64,000 nt of DNA, from contig PQAO01000032.1 in NCBI GenBank assembly GCA_003104995.1, positions 62,001 to 126,000 of the forward strand, written 5' to 3'. The notes under the pieces are model-generated. The model was not told the DNA's origin, searched no databases, and saw nothing but the letters and a program-made list of their open reading frames with translations. Below, in pieces: positions 62,338 through 64,000 of the stretch. Every line of letters begins with the position of its first letter. Within the stretch, counting starts at the first letter, position 1. The translations under genes were made by a program, and so were the position numbers. The stretch comes from Dehalococcoidia bacterium. GTDB taxonomy: Bacteria > Chloroflexota > Dehalococcoidia > Tepidiformales > Tepidiformaceae.

Positions 62338-63627
62338 TCAGTCGCGGGCCCAGGCGCGGACCACGCGTTCGCGTTCGAAGGCAGCAATGTCGTCGGGGCC
62401 GTAGCCCAGCTCGCCGAGGAACTCGCGGGTGTGCTGGCCCAGCGCCGGCGATGACATCCGCGAACCGGTCTCGCCGCCGCTCATCTTCAGCGGGCTGTTC
62501 GCCATCTTCACCGGCCCGAGGATCGGGTGCTCGACCTCGACGATCAGCTCGTCGGCGACCACCTGGGGGTCATCGAACAATTCGGCCGTGAGCCGGACCG
62601 GCCCGCACGGCACCCCCGCGGCGTCGAACAGCGCCACCCACTCGTCCGTCGTCCGGTTCGTGAACGTCGCCACGATGAGCTCGCGGAGGACCAGGGCGTC
62701 GTCCGGCGCCAGGCGGTCGAAATCGAACTGGTCGCCCTCGACGCGGGGGTCTTCGACTTCGAGCACGCGGGCAGCGGCGCGGCGGAGGCGGTTGTTCAGG
62801 CAGGCCAGCGCGATATACGAATCCTGCGTTTCGTACACCTTGTAATACGGGTTGTTCCGGCGGAGGACATCGTGCCGCGAGGGGTGTGCGGCGAGCACCT
62901 CGTCGACGCGGCGGCCTTCGGCGCGCGCCTTTGCGACGGTCGCGAGGAGCTCCTCGCGGTCGGCGCGGTCGAGCCGCTCGATCGAGAACATCGGGCGGTA
63001 CTGGATGGCGATGCCCGCCGCGAAGAGGCTCGTCTCGATGTACTGGCCCCGGCCGGTGCGCTCTCGCTGGTACAACGCGGCGGCGACGGCGTAGGCCATG
63101 AACATGCCGGCGGCGAGGTCCGTCGGGGAGGTCGTGATAATCGGGTGGGGCAGCCCGCCGGCGCCTTCGAACGACATGATTCCCGTGACGGCCTGGGAAA
63201 CGAGGTCGAAGCCGGGGCGTTCGCTGTACGGCCCGCGCGAACCGAAGGCCGTGTTCTCGCAATAGATCAGGCGGGGGTTGATGGCCGAAAGGGTCGCGTA
63301 ATCGACACCGAGGCGCTCGGCGACGCCGGGGCGGTAGTTCGCGATGAGCACGTCGGCGGAGCGGACGGAGCGCTGGAGGATGTCCTTCGCGAGCGGGTTC
63401 TTGAGGTCGAGGGAGATGGATCGCTTGCCCTTGTTCACGCCCATGAAGCCACGGCTCTCGGCGGGCGCGACGGGGCCGGTGTGGCGCCAGAAGTCGCCGT
63501 GGGGCGGCTCGACCTTGGTCACGTCCGCGCCGAGGTCGGCGAGCATCTGGCCGGCGAAGGGGCCGGCGATGTACTCGCTGAAGTCGAGGACGCGGATGCC
63601 GGAGAGGACGCCTTGCATGGCCTTCAT
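62338..63627 (-). CDS. Family III CoA-transferase (CaiB/BaiF)
   Basis: A 429-residue CoA-transferase: LSGIRVLDFSEYIAGPFAGQMLADLGADVTKVEPP start, RSISLDLKNP, CENTAFGSRGPYSERPGFDLVSQAVTG near 135-160, and ITTSPTDLAAGMFMAYAVAAAL near 175 with the catalytic Asp. Unlike the pair at 52.7-55 kb it appears to act alone. Its ATG overlaps the stop of an acyl-CoA dehydrogenase gene, so the two probably handle one acyl-CoA substrate: activation by CoA transfer, then oxidation. ATG 63618 is a possible later start. Confidence 0.92.
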   Translation of the reverse strand: MKAMQGVLSGIRVLDFSEYIAGPFAGQMLADLGADVTKVEPPHGDFWRHTGPVAPAESRGFMGVNKGKRSISLDLKNPLAKDILQRSVRSADVLIANYRPGVAERLGVDYATLSAINPRLIYCENTAFGSRGPYSERPGFDLVSQAVTGIMSFEGAGGLPHPIITTSPTDLAAGMFMAYAVAAALYQRERTGRGQYIETSLFAAGIAIQYRPMFSIERLDRADREELLATVAKARAEGRRVDEVLAAHPSRHDVLRRNNPYYKVYETQDSYIALACLNNRLRRAAARVLEVEDPRVEGDQFDFDRLAPDDALVLRELIVATFTNRTTDEWVALFDAAGVPCGPVRLTAELFDDPQVVADELIVEVEHPILGPVKMANSPLKMSGGETGSRMSSPALGQHTREFLGELGYGPDDIAAFERERVVRAWARD

Positions 63628-64000
63628 CCGCGGGGGAGGCCGAGGCCGCGGGTGGCGATGATATTCCGGTTGATCTCGGAGGTGCCGGCGGCGATGGTCA
63701 ACGAGACGCTGGAGAGGACGGTCTGTGGGACCTGGCCGTGCATGGGCGCCCACTGGCCTTCGAGCACCTGGCCGCGCAGGCCGAGGGTGGTATACGCCAC
63801 GCGGGCCATGCGCTGGTGGAGCTCGGTGCCGAGGGTCTTGGCCATGGAGGCTTCGTAGTTCGGGACGAGGCCCTGGCTCTGCATCCAGGCGACGCGGTAC
63901 GAGAGGAGGCGGCCGACGGCGAAGCTCATCCCGATATCGGCGAGGGCGTGGCGGACGGTGGGGACGTCGTAGAGGGCGGCGTCGCGGGTTTCGCGGGCGG
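63624..64000 (-). CDS. Acyl-CoA dehydrogenase, C-terminal part
   Basis: Last 125 codons of a FAD-dependent acyl-CoA dehydrogenase; the start lies beyond the window. The visible piece has RHALADIGMSFAVGRLLSYRVAWMQSQG, then ASMAKTLGTELHQRMARVA, and ends SLTIAAGTSEINRNIIATRGLGLPRG, the C-terminal FAD-contact motif of the family. GTSEI has Glu where many members carry the catalytic base or its neighbour. The ATGA overlap couples it to the CoA-transferase. Confidence 0.93.
   Translation of the reverse strand, partial: ARETRDAALYDVPTVRHALADIGMSFAVGRLLSYRVAWMQSQGLVPNYEASMAKTLGTELHQRMARVAYTTLGLRGQVLEGQWAPMHGQVPQTVLSSVSLTIAAGTSEINRNIIATRGLGLPRG

Noticed and set aside
61392..62387. N-terminal extension of the methyltransferase to 876 residues
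   Set aside because: The extra part crosses repeats and lies antisense to the FKBP gene; the methylase homology and a -10 box place the start at 61391.

Overview
The window is GC-rich, densely packed bacterial chromosome with 62 protein-coding genes (two cut by the window edges) and one tRNA. It carries no rRNA, CRISPR array, prophage or transposase. Gene content and sequence style (SufBCD with SufU, SufT and SufR; paired DUF1800/DUF1501 proteins; GlcDEF; Thr/Pro/Ala-rich lipoproteins; several family III CoA-transferases) suggest Chloroflexota, perhaps a Dehalococcoidia/Tepidiformia-like lineage. That placement is inference; no marker gene was compared.

Layout. 1-4.8 kb: a minus-strand operon for recycling SAM by-products (mtnA, mtnP, PfkB kinase, GNAT, ahcY). 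4.8-10 kb: MarR, apt, a DUF1800/DUF1501 pair, and a plus-strand pair of membrane proteins, one ferric-reductase-like. 10-24.5 kb: M3 peptidase, alpha/beta hydrolase, a RelE/ParE-type toxin-antitoxin pair, a 2-hydroxyacyl-CoA lyase-like ThDP enzyme, a membrane metalloprotease, two membrane proteins, mfd, a CDF metal exporter and a solute-binding protein. 24.5-28.8 kb: Fur regulator and glcDEF. 29.5-36.3 kb: a complete SUF operon (sufR-C-B-D-Rieske-S-U-T plus a small membrane protein). 36.3-48.5 kb: YihY, a queuosine mannosyltransferase-like enzyme, an ABC exporter, pckA, an HDOD protein, an Eis-like acetyltransferase and an acyl-CoA carboxylase beta subunit. 48.9-52.6 kb: lipoprotein, tRNA-Ala(CGC), a tiny zinc-ribbon protein, and rimM-khpA-rpsP with ffh upstream. 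52.7-59.1 kb: a two-subunit CoA-transferase, truncated globin, Uma2 protein, folE, TetR and an aminotransferase. 59.1-61.8 kb: a repeat-rich segment holding a DNA methyltransferase fused to a nuclease-like domain. 61.8-64 kb: an FKBP lipoprotein, a third CoA-transferase and an acyl-CoA dehydrogenase.

How it fits together. The first operon plus apt turns S-adenosylhomocysteine and methylthioadenosine into homocysteine, adenine/adenosine, AMP and methylthioribulose-1-phosphate. The SUF operon builds the Fe-S clusters that enzymes such as GlcF need; both SufR and the Fur protein beside glcDEF may sense iron or redox state. The ThDP lyase, three CoA-transferase genes, carboxylase subunit, acyl-CoA dehydrogenase and PEP carboxykinase suggest acyl-CoA metabolism feeding gluconeogenesis.

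Most notable patterns: (1) at 17 operon-leading genes a TANNNT -10 box lies 6-10 nt before the start codon, which predicts widespread leaderless mRNAs; (2) the forward strand is C-rich up to about 58.8 kb whichever strand is coding, then turns G-rich, a skew switch that coincides with the repeat region; (3) that region contains 201-bp tandem repeats, inverted copies on both sides of the methyltransferase gene, and many degenerate 7-nt tandem repeats; (4) rimM seems to start with CTG in a four-base overlap with khpA.
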